From: Flavobacterium sp. BFFFF1
GTDB taxonomy: Bacteria > Bacteroidota > Bacteroidia > Flavobacteriales > Flavobacteriaceae
DNA length: 64,000 nucleotides
Reading direction: 5' to 3'
Assembly (NCBI RefSeq): GCF_002256285.1
Contig: NZ_NKJE01000005.1
Location: 1 to 64,000, forward strand
A program made the translations under genes and the position numbers. This document shows positions 44,396 through 53,593 of this stretch, in pieces. The notes under the pieces were generated by a model that searched no databases, was not told the origin of the DNA, and worked only from the letters and a program-made list of their open reading frames with translations. Every line of letters begins with the position of its first letter. Within the stretch, counting starts at the first letter, position 1.

Positions 44396-45391
44396 TTAAA
44401 TTTGCGTATCGGGTGCGTCGGGCGTTTCCGGTGCAGGAGGAAGCTGTTTATTAGGCTTGTTATCGTTTTTTATCCTCGGTGTTTTTAACTTCATCATTTC
44501 GCCCACCTGGTTAGATGCCGCGAAAGAGGCCACCATATTGTTCAGCATGTCGGTAGCCGCCTGAGGTGAATTTGGCAATAATATTAGGTTCGAATTGGTA
44601 TCTGCGCCAATCGCCTGCAATGTGTCGTAATGCTGTGTTACGACGATTAACGCCGAGGCTTCCTGGGAATTAATACCTACGTTATTTAAAACCTCGACAC
44701 TTTCTACAAGTCCGCGTGCAATCTCACGCCTTTGATCCGCGATACCCTGTCCCTGTAAACGCTTGCTTTCGGCCTCTGCTTTTGCTTTTGCGACAATCCT
44801 GATCCTGGAGCTTTCCGCTTCGAATTCGGCGGCAGTTTTCTCGCGATCGGCAGCGTTGATTCTGTTCATGGCGTTTTTTACCTGAATATCCGGGTCGATA
44901 TCGGTCACCAATGTATTGATGATGTCGTACCCGTAGGTCATCATCGCATCATTCAATTCCCTTTTAACGGCGATTGCGATATCGTCTTTTCTTTCAAAAA
45001 CATCGTCAAGTTTGAGTTTAGGTACTTCTGCGCGGACAACATCAAAAACATAAGCCGTAATCTGATCGTGTGGATATTCCAATTTGTAAAACGCATCGTA
45101 CACTTTTTCCTGGATCACCTTAAACTGCACCGAAACCTTCATTTTGATGAACACGTTGTCTTTTGTTTTGGTTTCGATGATGACGTCCAATTGTTGGATG
45201 CGCAGGTTCACACGGCCCGCAATTCGGTCGAAAACGGGAATTTTTAATTGAAGCCCAGAGTTTCGTACACTAAGAAATTTCCCAAAGCGTTCAATGACAA
45301 CAGCGGACTGCTGCTTGACGGTAAAGAATGAGGAGAAGAAAATAAATAGGAAAACAAATCCGATCAGCGCTAATGAAATTTCAAATGCCAT
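44396..45391 (-). CDS. SPFH/Band 7 (stomatin-like) protein
   Basis: 331 residues: an N-terminal TM helix (about 5-24), then the SPFH domain (about 26-190, VKQQSAVVIERFGKFLSVRNSGL, IPVFDRIAGRVNLRIQ). Beyond it come the coiled-coil region (AAEFEAESSRIRIVAKAKAEAESKR) and a C-terminal IVVTQHYDTLQAIGADTNSNLILLPN segment typical of the QmcA/HflK-like stomatin group. It forms membrane microdomain-type oligomers. Usually paired with an NfeD protein; none is seen here. The tail is proline-rich. Confidence 0.94.
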   Translation of the reverse strand: MAFEISLALIGFVFLFIFFSSFFTVKQQSAVVIERFGKFLSVRNSGLQLKIPVFDRIAGRVNLRIQQLDVIIETKTKDNVFIKMKVSVQFKVIQEKVYDAFYKLEYPHDQITAYVFDVVRAEVPKLKLDDVFERKDDIAIAVKRELNDAMMTYGYDIINTLVTDIDPDIQVKNAMNRINAADREKTAAEFEAESSRIRIVAKAKAEAESKRLQGQGIADQRREIARGLVESVEVLNNVGINSQEASALIVVTQHYDTLQAIGADTNSNLILLPNSPQAATDMLNNMVASFAASNQVGEMMKLKTPRIKNDNKPNKQLPPAPETPDAPDTQI

Positions 45392-45492
45392 TGTTTCTGG
45401 GTTTTAAGGTTGAATACTGTTTATACGGACAGAAGTTTTAAATGTTACAAATAATATTTGTCGGGAATTGTGCCAGTTGTTGTATTTAATTT

Positions 45493-45500
45493 TACGTTTG
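45493..45500 (+). promoter_or_regulatory. -7 element for the outer-membrane barrel gene
   Basis: TACGTTTG fits TAnnTTTG, 16 bases before the ATG at 45517. Confidence 0.5.
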
Positions 45501-45516
45501 CTTAAAAATCTACACC

Positions 45517-46152
45517 ATGAAACAAATTGCATTTTTAATCACCGGTTTATTATCGATGGCCGTTTCAGCACAATACGATTATAAAGATTCCAATATGATT
45601 GGGCTTATCGGCGGCGTAAACCAGACCACCATGTTTTCAGATGGCATTGATATTAAGGGAGGAACCGGTTGGAACGCCGGGCTGTCTGTGCGCGGAAATT
45701 TCTACAACAACTGGGATATGGTCTACACATTCCAGTTTAGTGAAAATCATTTTAAGGTGGCGACTTCAAACGCAATAGGTGTTCCCCAGGATGTCGATTA
45801 TACAATGTCCGGCGGACAGATTTCATTGCAAGCCAGTTATAAGATTATTCCGCGGCATTTAAGTATTGAATTTGGTCCTGCATTGCACTTTCAAGGCAAG
45901 CTTGAATATGAGCGCGATAAAAAGGGCAATATCATCATTGGTACTCCATTGATGGCAGAGCAGCTGCGCGATATTTCGAAGTTTAACGCCTCACCGTGTG
46001 TCGGAATTACGGGTGGCTTCCTGAACTTCAGGGCAAACATTTCGTACCAGTACGGTGTGTTGAATACCTTTGAAAAAGTGAACAAAGACTACGGAAGCCA
46101 CATCAGCGGGCATCCAGGTGTGTTGAATGCCAATCTTATTTTGTACTTTTAA
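45517..46152 (+). CDS. outer-membrane beta-barrel protein (PorT-like)
   Basis: 211 residues: signal peptide (MKQIAFLITGLLSMAVSAQ) followed by alternating amphipathic strands (MIGLIGGVNQTTMFS, WNAGLSVRGNFYNNWDMVYTF, ISLQASYKIIPRHLSIEFGPALHF), ending in LNANLILYF with a terminal aromatic residue, as in OMPs. Related to the Outer_membrane_beta-barrel/porin families of the phylum; no specific function. Ends at a bidirectional terminator. Confidence 0.88.
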   Translation: MKQIAFLITGLLSMAVSAQYDYKDSNMIGLIGGVNQTTMFSDGIDIKGGTGWNAGLSVRGNFYNNWDMVYTFQFSENHFKVATSNAIGVPQDVDYTMSGGQISLQASYKIIPRHLSIEFGPALHFQGKLEYERDKKGNIIIGTPLMAEQLRDISKFNASPCVGITGGFLNFRANISYQYGVLNTFEKVNKDYGSHISGHPGVLNANLILYF

Positions 46153-46155
46153 AAT

Positions 46156-46182
46156 AAAAGGCTCCTTTACGGAGCCTTTTTT
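46156..46182. terminator. bidirectional hairpin terminator between the barrel gene and gltX
   Basis: AAAAGGCTCC (46156-46165) pairs exactly with GGAGCCTTTT (46171-46180) around a 5-base loop. T-rich on both sides, serving the two convergent genes. Confidence 0.88.
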
Positions 46183-47686
46183 ATATGTTGTCGATTGCGT
46201 TTTCAATGCGTTTTATCGTTTCTTCTTTTCCGATAATTTCAGCAATATCGAAAAGGTGCGGGCCTTTTAGCGCGCCGACAAGGCTGAGTCGGAACGGCTG
46301 CATAATCTTACCCATCCCAATTTCGTTCTTCGCCATCCAATCTTTTACAACCTCTTCTATGTTTTGGGAGTGGAAACCTTCCATTTTTTCCAATACTGAA
46401 ATCAGTTGCTTCATAAGTTCCGGCGTATCTTCTTTCCAGTTCCTGGCCGCTTTTTCGTCGTAAGACATTGGAGCGATGAAAAAATAATCAGCGAGATCCC
46501 AAAATTCAGATACAAAATGAGCACGTTCTTTAATCAAAGAAACGATTTTTACCAAAGTGCTATAATCGACGTCAATGCCTTTTTCGTAAACGATAGGGGC
46601 GAAAGCTTTGGCTAACGTTTCGTCGTCCTGCTTTATTAAATACTGGTGGTTGAACCACTTGTTTTTTTCCGGATCAAATTTGGCGCCGGCTTTGTGCACA
46701 CGATTCAGGTCGAAACTTTCAGACAATTCTTCCAGAGTAAACAATTCTTTGTCTGTGCCGTCATTCCAGCCTAAAAGCGCCAGAAAGTTTATGACCGCTT
46801 CCGGGAAAAATCCTTTTTCTCGATAGCCTGATGAAATGCCTTCTTCTGTCTTCCATTCCAAAGGAAAGACGGGAAAACCCATTTTATCACCGTCACGTTT
46901 TGACAATTTTCCGTTGCCGATAGGTTTCAGGATTAAAGGCAAATGAGCAAATTCAGGAGCGTCCCAACCAAAAGCACGGTAAAGCAACACGTGTAATGGC
47001 ATAGACGGAAGCCATTCTTCCCCTCTGATCACGTGAGAGGTTTCCATCAAATGGTCGTCTACGATATTGGCCAAGTGATAGGTCGGCATGCCGTCGCTTT
47101 TAAACAGCACTTTATCGTCAAGCAGGTTCGTTTCAAATTTAATATCGCCCCGAATGATATCGTTTAAATGCAATGTCTCGTCAACAGGTGTTTTAAATCG
47201 GATCACGAAATCTTCTCCGGCAGCAATTCTTGCTTCCGTTTGTTCTTTCGAAATCACGAGGGAAGTGTCCAGTTTCTCACGATTGTGGTGGTTGTAAATG
47301 AACGTTTTCCCTTCCGCTTCGTGTTGTTTACGGTGCGTATCCAAAGCTTCCGGTGTGTCAAAGGCATAATACGCCCAGCCAGAATCCACCAATTGGTCTG
47401 CATACTGTTTGTAAAGGTGTTTTCTTTCACTTTGTCGGTATGGTCCGAATTTTTCATTTTTACCAACGGTTTCAGATGGAGCAATTCCCAGCCATTCCAG
47501 CGCTTCCAGAATATACGCTTCAGCGCCGGGTACAAAGCGATTCTGATCGGTGTCTTCGATGCGTAAGTAGAAAACACCACCATGTTTTTTAGCAAACAGG
47601 TAATTAAACAGTGCTGTTCTGACGCCTCCGATATGAAGCGGGCCAGTGGGACTTGGTGCAAAACGCACGCGGATGGGCTTCGACAT
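46181..47686 (-). CDS. gltX: glutamate--tRNA ligase
   Basis: 501-residue class I synthetase that charges tRNA-Glu. The HIGH motif is FAPSPTGPLHIGGVRTALFNY at 8-28 (split pattern PTGPLHIGG), the KMSKS loop is KLSKRDG (about 264-270), and the C-terminal anticodon-binding part is helical. The length is as expected. A -7 element (47704-47711) lies 18 bases before the start. Confidence 0.96.
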   Translation of the reverse strand: MSKPIRVRFAPSPTGPLHIGGVRTALFNYLFAKKHGGVFYLRIEDTDQNRFVPGAEAYILEALEWLGIAPSETVGKNEKFGPYRQSERKHLYKQYADQLVDSGWAYYAFDTPEALDTHRKQHEAEGKTFIYNHHNREKLDTSLVISKEQTEARIAAGEDFVIRFKTPVDETLHLNDIIRGDIKFETNLLDDKVLFKSDGMPTYHLANIVDDHLMETSHVIRGEEWLPSMPLHVLLYRAFGWDAPEFAHLPLILKPIGNGKLSKRDGDKMGFPVFPLEWKTEEGISSGYREKGFFPEAVINFLALLGWNDGTDKELFTLEELSESFDLNRVHKAGAKFDPEKNKWFNHQYLIKQDDETLAKAFAPIVYEKGIDVDYSTLVKIVSLIKERAHFVSEFWDLADYFFIAPMSYDEKAARNWKEDTPELMKQLISVLEKMEGFHSQNIEEVVKDWMAKNEIGMGKIMQPFRLSLVGALKGPHLFDIAEIIGKEETIKRIENAIDNI

Positions 47687-47703
47687 TTTTTAGAAATTTT
47701 TGG

Positions 47704-47711
47704 CAAAGATA
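47704..47711 (-). promoter_or_regulatory. -7 element for gltX
   Basis: Minus-strand TATCTTTG matches TAnnTTTG, 18 bases before the ATG at 47686. Confidence 0.5.
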
Positions 47712-47719
47712 CGGTTTCA

Positions 47720-47753
47720 ATTAGATAATTAGCGGATTAGAGAATTAGCAAAT
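47720..47753. repeat. dispersed AT-rich repeat, copy 2
   Basis: Repeated ATTAG/AATTAGC units between gltX and the DUF4175 gene; close relative of 27986-28020 read on the other strand. A partial extra unit (TGCTAATTGA) follows at 47781. Confidence 0.45.
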
Positions 47754-47849
47754 TTGTGCTCATTCGCTTATTTTATGATCTGCTAATTGACCAATTGTTT
47801 TAACATTTTGCTAACCTCATAATTACTACTTTTATCGGTTATAAATAAA

Positions 47850-50800
47850 ATGCCGAAAGAATTGGAAACTACGTCGCTCATTTACCAGAAGTTAGAAGTC
47901 TTTATTAAAAAATACTATACCAACGAACTGCTCCGGGGATTGATTTTCTTTACAGGTCTTGGACTGATTTATCTGCTGTTCACGCTTTTTGTAGAGTACT
48001 TCCTTTGGCTTAAACCAGTGGGCCGTACGGTTCTTTTCTGGCTTTTTGTCGCCGTGGAGGTTTTTTTACTGGTCCGATACATCTTTTTTCCAGTGTCAAA
48101 ATTACTAAACATCAGGAAGGGAATCGACTATAATGATGCTTCCAGAATCATTGGAAGTCATTTTTCCGAGGTCAGCGATAAACTCACGAATTTTCTGCAG
48201 CTTTCGAATGATAATAACAAATCTGAATTGTTGCTGGCCTCAATAGAACAGAAAGCCAATTCTTTGAAGCCTGTGCCGTTCAGCAATGCCGTAAACTTTG
48301 GAAAGAATAAAAAATACCTCCCGCTTGCCATTATCCCGATTTTATTTTTTATTTTTTTCTACATATCAGGCAATAGTGGGATGATTTCCCAAAGTTTAAA
48401 TCGCGTGGTGCATTTTAAACAGCAATTCCTTCCGCCGGCGCCGTTTAAGTTCACTGTGGAAAACAAAAGTTTGCAGACAGAGCAGGGAAACGATTTTGTT
48501 TTGCAGGTAAAGACGGAAGGCAGTATCGTTCCTGAAAATTCGATGATCTTTATCGGCGATGAAAGTTATTCAATGGAAACGGTAGCACCGGGCATCTTTC
48601 AATTCCGATTCGAAAAGCCGGTTCGGGACATTTCGTTCCACGTGGAGGCAAATGAGATTTCGTCACTGGATTACACGCTTGATGTCGTTGCGGTTCCCAC
48701 GATTGCAAATTTTCAGATGGTGTTGAATTTTCCGTCGTATCTTGGAAAAAAAGCGGAATTGGTGCAGGGAACTGGCAACGCCATTGTACCGGAAGGTACC
48801 CGCGTTACATGGAAGGTTGCGACATTGGCTACACAGAAAGTAGAGTGGTCGGACGCAAACGCTGCAGTGCCTTTCGCTGCGGATGAAAACAACTTCAGCC
48901 TGACGCGTACGATATCTCAAAATATAGATTACCAGATACTTACGTCGAATTCGAAAGTGAAGCACTATGAAAAACTGAATTATCAGATTTCAGTCATCAA
49001 GGATCAGTTTCCGACCATCAATGCTGGAAATGCGCCTGACAGCCTTAAAGTAGACCGTAATGTGGTTATTGGACAGGTTTCGGATGATTACGGCGTCTCA
49101 AAACTACAGATCGTGTATTATCCGAAAAACAGTCCGCAAAATGGCACGAAGGCTGGTTTGAATGTCAAGAAGGACGTTTTTGATCAATTCGTTTTTAGTT
49201 TCCCCGGTAATCTTCCTGTAGAAGAAGGCGTGTCGTACGAATACTATTTCGAAGTTTTTGACAATGACGCTGTGCACCACTACAAGAGCACGAAGTCGTC
49301 TGTTTTCTCAGAGCGGATTACTACCGAGGAAGAAAAACAGGACGAAATGTTCCAGGAGCAAAACAGCAATATCAACGGAATGGAGAAATCGCTAAAGAAC
49401 CAGGACAAACAGATTAGCGAATTGGAGAAGTTGCAAAAGCTTGCGAAAGAGAAAGACAACCTCGATTTTAAAGACCAAAAGAAGGTGGACGATTTCATCA
49501 AGAAGCAGAAAGAGCAGGATGAGATGATGAAGCGTTTTTCCGAAAAGATGAAGGAGAATCTTGAAAAGTTTAAATCGGATCCCAAAGATCAGGATAAAAA
49601 AGATTTGCTGGAGAAGATGGAGAATGTTCAGAAAGTGTCTGAAGAAACGCAGAAGCTACTGGATGAATTGAAGGAACTGAATGACAAGATTAAGCAGGAG
49701 GACCTTATGGAGAAAATGGATAAGCTCAAACAGAATTCAAAAAATCAGACGAAGAATTTACAGCAATTGGTGGAATTGACCAAACGTTATTATGTCCAGA
49801 AGAAAGCGGAGCAGTTGGCGGACAAGTTGGAGAAACTTGCCGAGAAGCAGGATGCACTTTCTGAAAAGGACCAGGAGAATAATGCCGAGAGGCAAGAGGA
49901 AATCAACAAGGAGTTTGATAAGATCCAGGAGGACATGAAAGAACTGGATAAGGGGAACAAGGAGTTGAAGTCCCCGATGGACATCCCAAATGATGCGCAA
50001 AAACAAAAAGATATCGATGAGGATTTGAAGAATGCTTCCGAAGAATTGAAAAAGAACAATAAATCGAAAGCTAAGCCAAAACAAAAGAGTGCGTCAAAGA
50101 AGATGCGGGAGATGGGGGCCAAGATGAGCGAAAGTATGGAAGGGGGCGAAATGGAGCAGATGGATGAGGACCTGAAAATGCTTCGGCAGATTTTAGATAA
50201 TCTACTTGCATTCTCGTTTTCGGAAGAAGATTTGATGAAACAATTTAAGGATTTAAAGCGGTCAGCGCCGTCATTTAACAAGAGCCTGAAGATCCAGCAA
50301 GACCTTAGGCAACAGTTTAGGCATGTAGACGACAGCCTGTTTGCGATGTCGCTTCGCAACCCGAAAATTGGGGAGAATATTACGAAGGAAATTGGGAATG
50401 TACATTACAACTTAGACCGATCATTGGAAACGCTGGTGGAAGGTATGGTGCCCAAAGGGGTTTCTCATCAGCAATACGCGGTCAGTTCTGCCAACAAATT
50501 AGCCGACATGTTAAGCGATATCCTTAACGGTATGCAGATGTCGATGTCGGGTATGGGCGCTGGCAAACCGAAACCAGGACAGGGAGAAGGAATGCAGCTT
50601 CCGGATATCATTATGAAGCAGGGTGATTTGGGTGAAAAGATGAAACAGGGAATGAAGCCTGGAGACAAACCTGGGGATAAACCGGGTGAAAAGCCAGGTG
50701 ATAAACCAGGTGATAAGCCTGGAGACAAATCTGGCGACAAAGGAAAATCTGGTGAAGGTGGCAAGCCCGGTCAAAACGGCAAACCTGACAAAGGTGGAAA

Positions 50801-51257
50801 GGATGGCAAAGGGGGCGATACTGAAAGTGAAGGGGGAGAAGGCGAGGGCAATGCCAAAGCAATCATGGAGATTTATAAGGAGCAGCGACAGCTTCGCGAA
50901 GCCTTGCAAAAAGAGCTTGAAAAGAATGGAATGGGCAGCAATGGCCAGAAAACGCTCGATCAGATGAAGGACATTGAAAAACAGCTTTTGAACAAAGGGT
51001 TTAAGAACGAGGTATTACAGAAGATCTTAAACGTCAAGCAGGAGCTCCTGAAGCTTGATAAAGCAATGCAGCAACAGGGCGAGGAAAAGAAGCGCCAGTC
51101 AGAGACCAGTAAAAAGGACTTTAATAACCAGACCAATGCGTTGAGCCCAGCATTGCAACAATATTTAAATAGTGTGGAGATTTTAAACCGACAAAGCTTA
51201 CCTTTGCGCGCCAATTTTAACCAGAAGGTTCAGGAATATTTTAAGAAAGATGATTAG
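47850..51257 (+). CDS. DUF4175 family protein, membrane-anchored coiled-coil
   Basis: 1135 residues. Two N-terminal TM helices (about 29-48 and 58-77) and a third near 151-170, then a long periplasmic or exoplasmic region: beta-rich part (about 200-490), followed by about 400 residues of heptad-rich coiled coil dense in K, E, Q and D (about 490-830). A low-complexity KPGD repeat (about 936-963) and a helical C-terminus follow. The layout fits DUF4175/TIGR02302-type proteins seen near cell-envelope genes of Bacteroidota; function unknown. Its stop overlaps the ybeY start by 8 bases. Confidence 0.9.
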   Translation: MPKELETTSLIYQKLEVFIKKYYTNELLRGLIFFTGLGLIYLLFTLFVEYFLWLKPVGRTVLFWLFVAVEVFLLVRYIFFPVSKLLNIRKGIDYNDASRIIGSHFSEVSDKLTNFLQLSNDNNKSELLLASIEQKANSLKPVPFSNAVNFGKNKKYLPLAIIPILFFIFFYISGNSGMISQSLNRVVHFKQQFLPPAPFKFTVENKSLQTEQGNDFVLQVKTEGSIVPENSMIFIGDESYSMETVAPGIFQFRFEKPVRDISFHVEANEISSLDYTLDVVAVPTIANFQMVLNFPSYLGKKAELVQGTGNAIVPEGTRVTWKVATLATQKVEWSDANAAVPFAADENNFSLTRTISQNIDYQILTSNSKVKHYEKLNYQISVIKDQFPTINAGNAPDSLKVDRNVVIGQVSDDYGVSKLQIVYYPKNSPQNGTKAGLNVKKDVFDQFVFSFPGNLPVEEGVSYEYYFEVFDNDAVHHYKSTKSSVFSERITTEEEKQDEMFQEQNSNINGMEKSLKNQDKQISELEKLQKLAKEKDNLDFKDQKKVDDFIKKQKEQDEMMKRFSEKMKENLEKFKSDPKDQDKKDLLEKMENVQKVSEETQKLLDELKELNDKIKQEDLMEKMDKLKQNSKNQTKNLQQLVELTKRYYVQKKAEQLADKLEKLAEKQDALSEKDQENNAERQEEINKEFDKIQEDMKELDKGNKELKSPMDIPNDAQKQKDIDEDLKNASEELKKNNKSKAKPKQKSASKKMREMGAKMSESMEGGEMEQMDEDLKMLRQILDNLLAFSFSEEDLMKQFKDLKRSAPSFNKSLKIQQDLRQQFRHVDDSLFAMSLRNPKIGENITKEIGNVHYNLDRSLETLVEGMVPKGVSHQQYAVSSANKLADMLSDILNGMQMSMSGMGAGKPKPGQGEGMQLPDIIMKQGDLGEKMKQGMKPGDKPGDKPGEKPGDKPGDKPGDKSGDKGKSGEGGKPGQNGKPDKGGKDGKGGDTESEGGEGEGNAKAIMEIYKEQRQLREALQKELEKNGMGSNGQKTLDQMKDIEKQLLNKGFKNEVLQKILNVKQELLKLDKAMQQQGEEKKRQSETSKKDFNNQTNALSPALQQYLNSVEILNRQSLPLRANFNQKVQEYFKKDD
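50655..50738 (+). repeat. 12-bp in-frame repeat coding for KPGD
   Basis: Seven tandem 12-mers coding K-P-G-D (one K-P-G-E, the last K-S-G-D) inside the DUF4175 gene. The third bases vary (AAGCCT, AAACCG, AAACCA), so the protein repeat is older than a simple recent slippage. Confidence 0.9.
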
Positions 51258-51669
51258 TTTTAATTACGAGACCGCATTTTCCCTGGAAGATGAACCCCGA
51301 CACGAAAGCTGGATTTCAGCAGTTATCCAATCGGAGTCGAAGAAGGAGGGTGATGTTAATTACATATTTTGTGACGACGCGTACCTACATAAAATTAACG
51401 TGCAATATTTAAACCACGACACGCTTACTGACATTATTAGCTTTGACTATTCGCTCGGGAACGAGCTGCACGGGGATATCTTTATTTCGGTGGAGCGTGT
51501 TAGGGAGAACGCGGTTGAATTTAACGTTTCTTTTACAGAGGAACTTTTAAGAGTGATGGCGCATGGTATACTCCATTTCAGCGGGTACAAAGACAAGTCT
51601 GACGAGGACGTGTTGCTGATGCGCCAAAAAGAAAATGAGAAAATCGCAATGTTCCACGTGGAACGCTAG
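51250..51669 (+). CDS. ybeY: endoribonuclease YbeY
   Basis: 139-residue metal-dependent RNase for rRNA maturation. It shows LTDIISFDY, then the metal-binding MAHGILHFSGYKDK: two His (H-x3-H) and Asp where Proteobacterial enzymes have the third His; I regard this K-D-K form as typical for the phylum. The last six codons (MFHVER) contain a parS-like palindrome. Starts 8 bases inside the DUF4175 gene, so translation is probably coupled. Confidence 0.93.
   Translation: MISFNYETAFSLEDEPRHESWISAVIQSESKKEGDVNYIFCDDAYLHKINVQYLNHDTLTDIISFDYSLGNELHGDIFISVERVRENAVEFNVSFTEELLRVMAHGILHFSGYKDKSDEDVLLMRQKENEKIAMFHVER
51650..51665. promoter_or_regulatory. parS-like site 1 (in ybeY 3' end)
   Basis: TGTTCCACGTGGAACG; the inner 14 bases GTTCCACGTGGAAC are a perfect palindrome. 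Compare the ParB-binding consensus TGTTTCACGTGAAACA, whose C-side positions allow the TCC/GGA variant. Encodes the last residues MFHVER of YbeY. Confidence 0.75.
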
Positions 51670-51688
51670 ATTGTTTTATCGCGTATAA

Positions 51689-51704
51689 TGTTTCACGTGG
51701 AACA
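51689..51704. promoter_or_regulatory. parS-like site 2 (intergenic)
   Basis: TGTTTCACGTGGAACA, 15 of 16 bases as in the parS consensus TGTTTCACGTGAAACA (one A to G). Between ybeY and mnmG, 23 bases after site 1 ends. Confidence 0.8.
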
Positions 51705-51721
51705 ATATTAAAACATAACAA

Positions 51722-53593
51722 ATGTTTCAGGAAGAATATGATGTAATTGTGGTTGGGGCTGGCCATGCGGGCTCTGAGGCTGCGGCTGCTTCGGCCAATT
51801 TGGGATCCAAGACACTTTTGGTCACTATGAGTCTGCAGAATATCGCACAAATGTCTTGCAATCCTGCAATGGGGGGAATCGCGAAAGGACAGATTGTGCG
51901 TGAGATTGATGCCTTGGGCGGGTATTCAGGGATCGTCTCAGACCGGACAGCCATTCAATTTAAGATGCTGAACAAATCTAAAGGACCAGCAATGTGGTCT
52001 CCGAGGGTTCAAAGCGACAGGATGCGGTTCGCTGAAGAATGGAGGTTGATGCTGGAGCAAACACCGAACCTCGATTTCTATCAGGAGATGGTGAGGGGGT
52101 TAATCATAGAGAACGGCAGGATAAAAGGCATTAAAACGTCGTTGGGCGTAGAGATTCGGTCAAGAGCTGTTGTGCTTACAAACGGCACTTTTCTTAATGG
52201 ATTGATTCATATTGGGGAAAAGCAGTTTGGTGGCGGCAGGGCTGGCGAAAGTGCGGCTTTTGGCATTACCGAGGATTTGGTTGCTGCAGGTTTTGAGTCA
52301 GGAAGAATGAAGACAGGAACGCCGCCAAGGGTAGATGGCAGATCGCTTGATTATTCAAAAATGAATGAGGAAAAAGGGGATGCACGACCGGATAAATTTT
52401 CTTATTCTGACTTAACGAAGCCATTGACGCATCAGAAATCGTGCTATATGACCTATACTTCTGATGCTGTTCATGATATTTTACGGGAAGGTTTTGATCG
52501 TTCACCAATGTTTAACGGACGAATTAAAAGTATAGGCCCAAGGTATTGTCCATCTATTGAAGATAAAATTAATCGTTTTGCTGATAAGGAAAGGCATCAA
52601 CTTTTTGTAGAGCCGGAAGGATGGAATACGGTAGAGGTTTATGTAAATGGATTTTCTACGTCATTGCCGGAGGATGTCCAGTTTAAAGCGCTGCGGAGTG
52701 TCGTGGGGTTTGAGAAGGTGAAGTTTTTTAGACCGGGTTATGCAATCGAATATGATTATTTTCCACCGACACAGCTAAAACACACGTTGGAAACCAAACT
52801 TGTCGAAGGGCTCTATTTTGCCGGACAGATCAACGGGACAACCGGATACGAGGAGGCGGCGTCGCAAGGTTTGATGGCTGGGATTAATGCCCACTTAAAA
52901 ATCAACGAGAAGGATCCTTTAATTTTAAAAAGAGACGAAGCCTACATTGGGGTGCTTATCGATGATTTGATTACCAAAGGTACCGAGGAACCTTACCGGA
53001 TGTTTACTTCCCGTGCTGAATATCGCACGCTCCTTCGCCAGGATAATGCCGATTTCAGGTTGACACCAAAGGCGTTTGAAATAGGGCTCGCTTCAGCGGA
53101 ACGGATGAAACGCATGGAATTTAAGCAAACGGCATCTGAGAAAATGGTTAACTTTTACAGAGAAACCAGTGTCACAGTAGCAGAGATTAACCCGATACTG
53201 GAATCTAAAGAAAGCGCGCTAGTAAACCAGTCAGATAAAATGTTTAAGATTTTTTCAAGGCCGCAGATTGACCTCGAAGACATGCTTAAATTGTCAAAGG
53301 TTCAGGAGTATTTGAGCCAGAACGAAATCGATAGGGAAGTTTTGGAACAGGCAGAAATTCAGGTGAAGTATTCTGGTTACATTGACAAAGAAAGAAACAA
53401 CGCCAATAAATTAACCCGGTTAGAGGACATGAAAATCCCGGATCATTTTGATTATAGTGTGATCAAGTCGATGTCAATAGAAGCACGACAAAAGCTGGCT
53501 AAGATACGTCCGGTTACCATTTCACAAGCTTCCCGCATCAGCGGCGTTTCACCAAGTGATATTTCAGTATTGCTAATTTACATGGGAAGATGA
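51722..53593 (+). CDS. mnmG: tRNA uridine 5-carboxymethylaminomethyl modification enzyme MnmG
   Basis: 623 residues; with MnmE modifies wobble uridine of some tRNAs. FAD-binding VIVVGAGHAGSEAAAAS at 9-25, NPAMGGIAKGQIVREID, GTFLNGLIHIGEKQFGGGRAGE, and C-terminal ASRISGVSPSDISVLLIYMGR. In many bacteria mnmG (gidA) sits near the origin and parS sites; here three parS-like palindromes flank it. The gene ends ATGA-overlapping with the next start. Confidence 0.97.
   Translation: MFQEEYDVIVVGAGHAGSEAAAASANLGSKTLLVTMSLQNIAQMSCNPAMGGIAKGQIVREIDALGGYSGIVSDRTAIQFKMLNKSKGPAMWSPRVQSDRMRFAEEWRLMLEQTPNLDFYQEMVRGLIIENGRIKGIKTSLGVEIRSRAVVLTNGTFLNGLIHIGEKQFGGGRAGESAAFGITEDLVAAGFESGRMKTGTPPRVDGRSLDYSKMNEEKGDARPDKFSYSDLTKPLTHQKSCYMTYTSDAVHDILREGFDRSPMFNGRIKSIGPRYCPSIEDKINRFADKERHQLFVEPEGWNTVEVYVNGFSTSLPEDVQFKALRSVVGFEKVKFFRPGYAIEYDYFPPTQLKHTLETKLVEGLYFAGQINGTTGYEEAASQGLMAGINAHLKINEKDPLILKRDEAYIGVLIDDLITKGTEEPYRMFTSRAEYRTLLRQDNADFRLTPKAFEIGLASAERMKRMEFKQTASEKMVNFYRETSVTVAEINPILESKESALVNQSDKMFKIFSRPQIDLEDMLKLSKVQEYLSQNEIDREVLEQAEIQVKYSGYIDKERNNANKLTRLEDMKIPDHFDYSVIKSMSIEARQKLAKIRPVTISQASRISGVSPSDISVLLIYMGR

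Noticed and set aside
47020..47040. CACGTG cores in gltX as parS sites
   Set aside because: Only the 6-base core matches (GATCACGTGAGA); flanks do not fit the consensus.
50468..50909. Antisense frames under the DUF4175 KPGD repeat region
   Set aside because: Their S/P/G-rich or F/R/L-rich products are shadows of the coding strand repeat.
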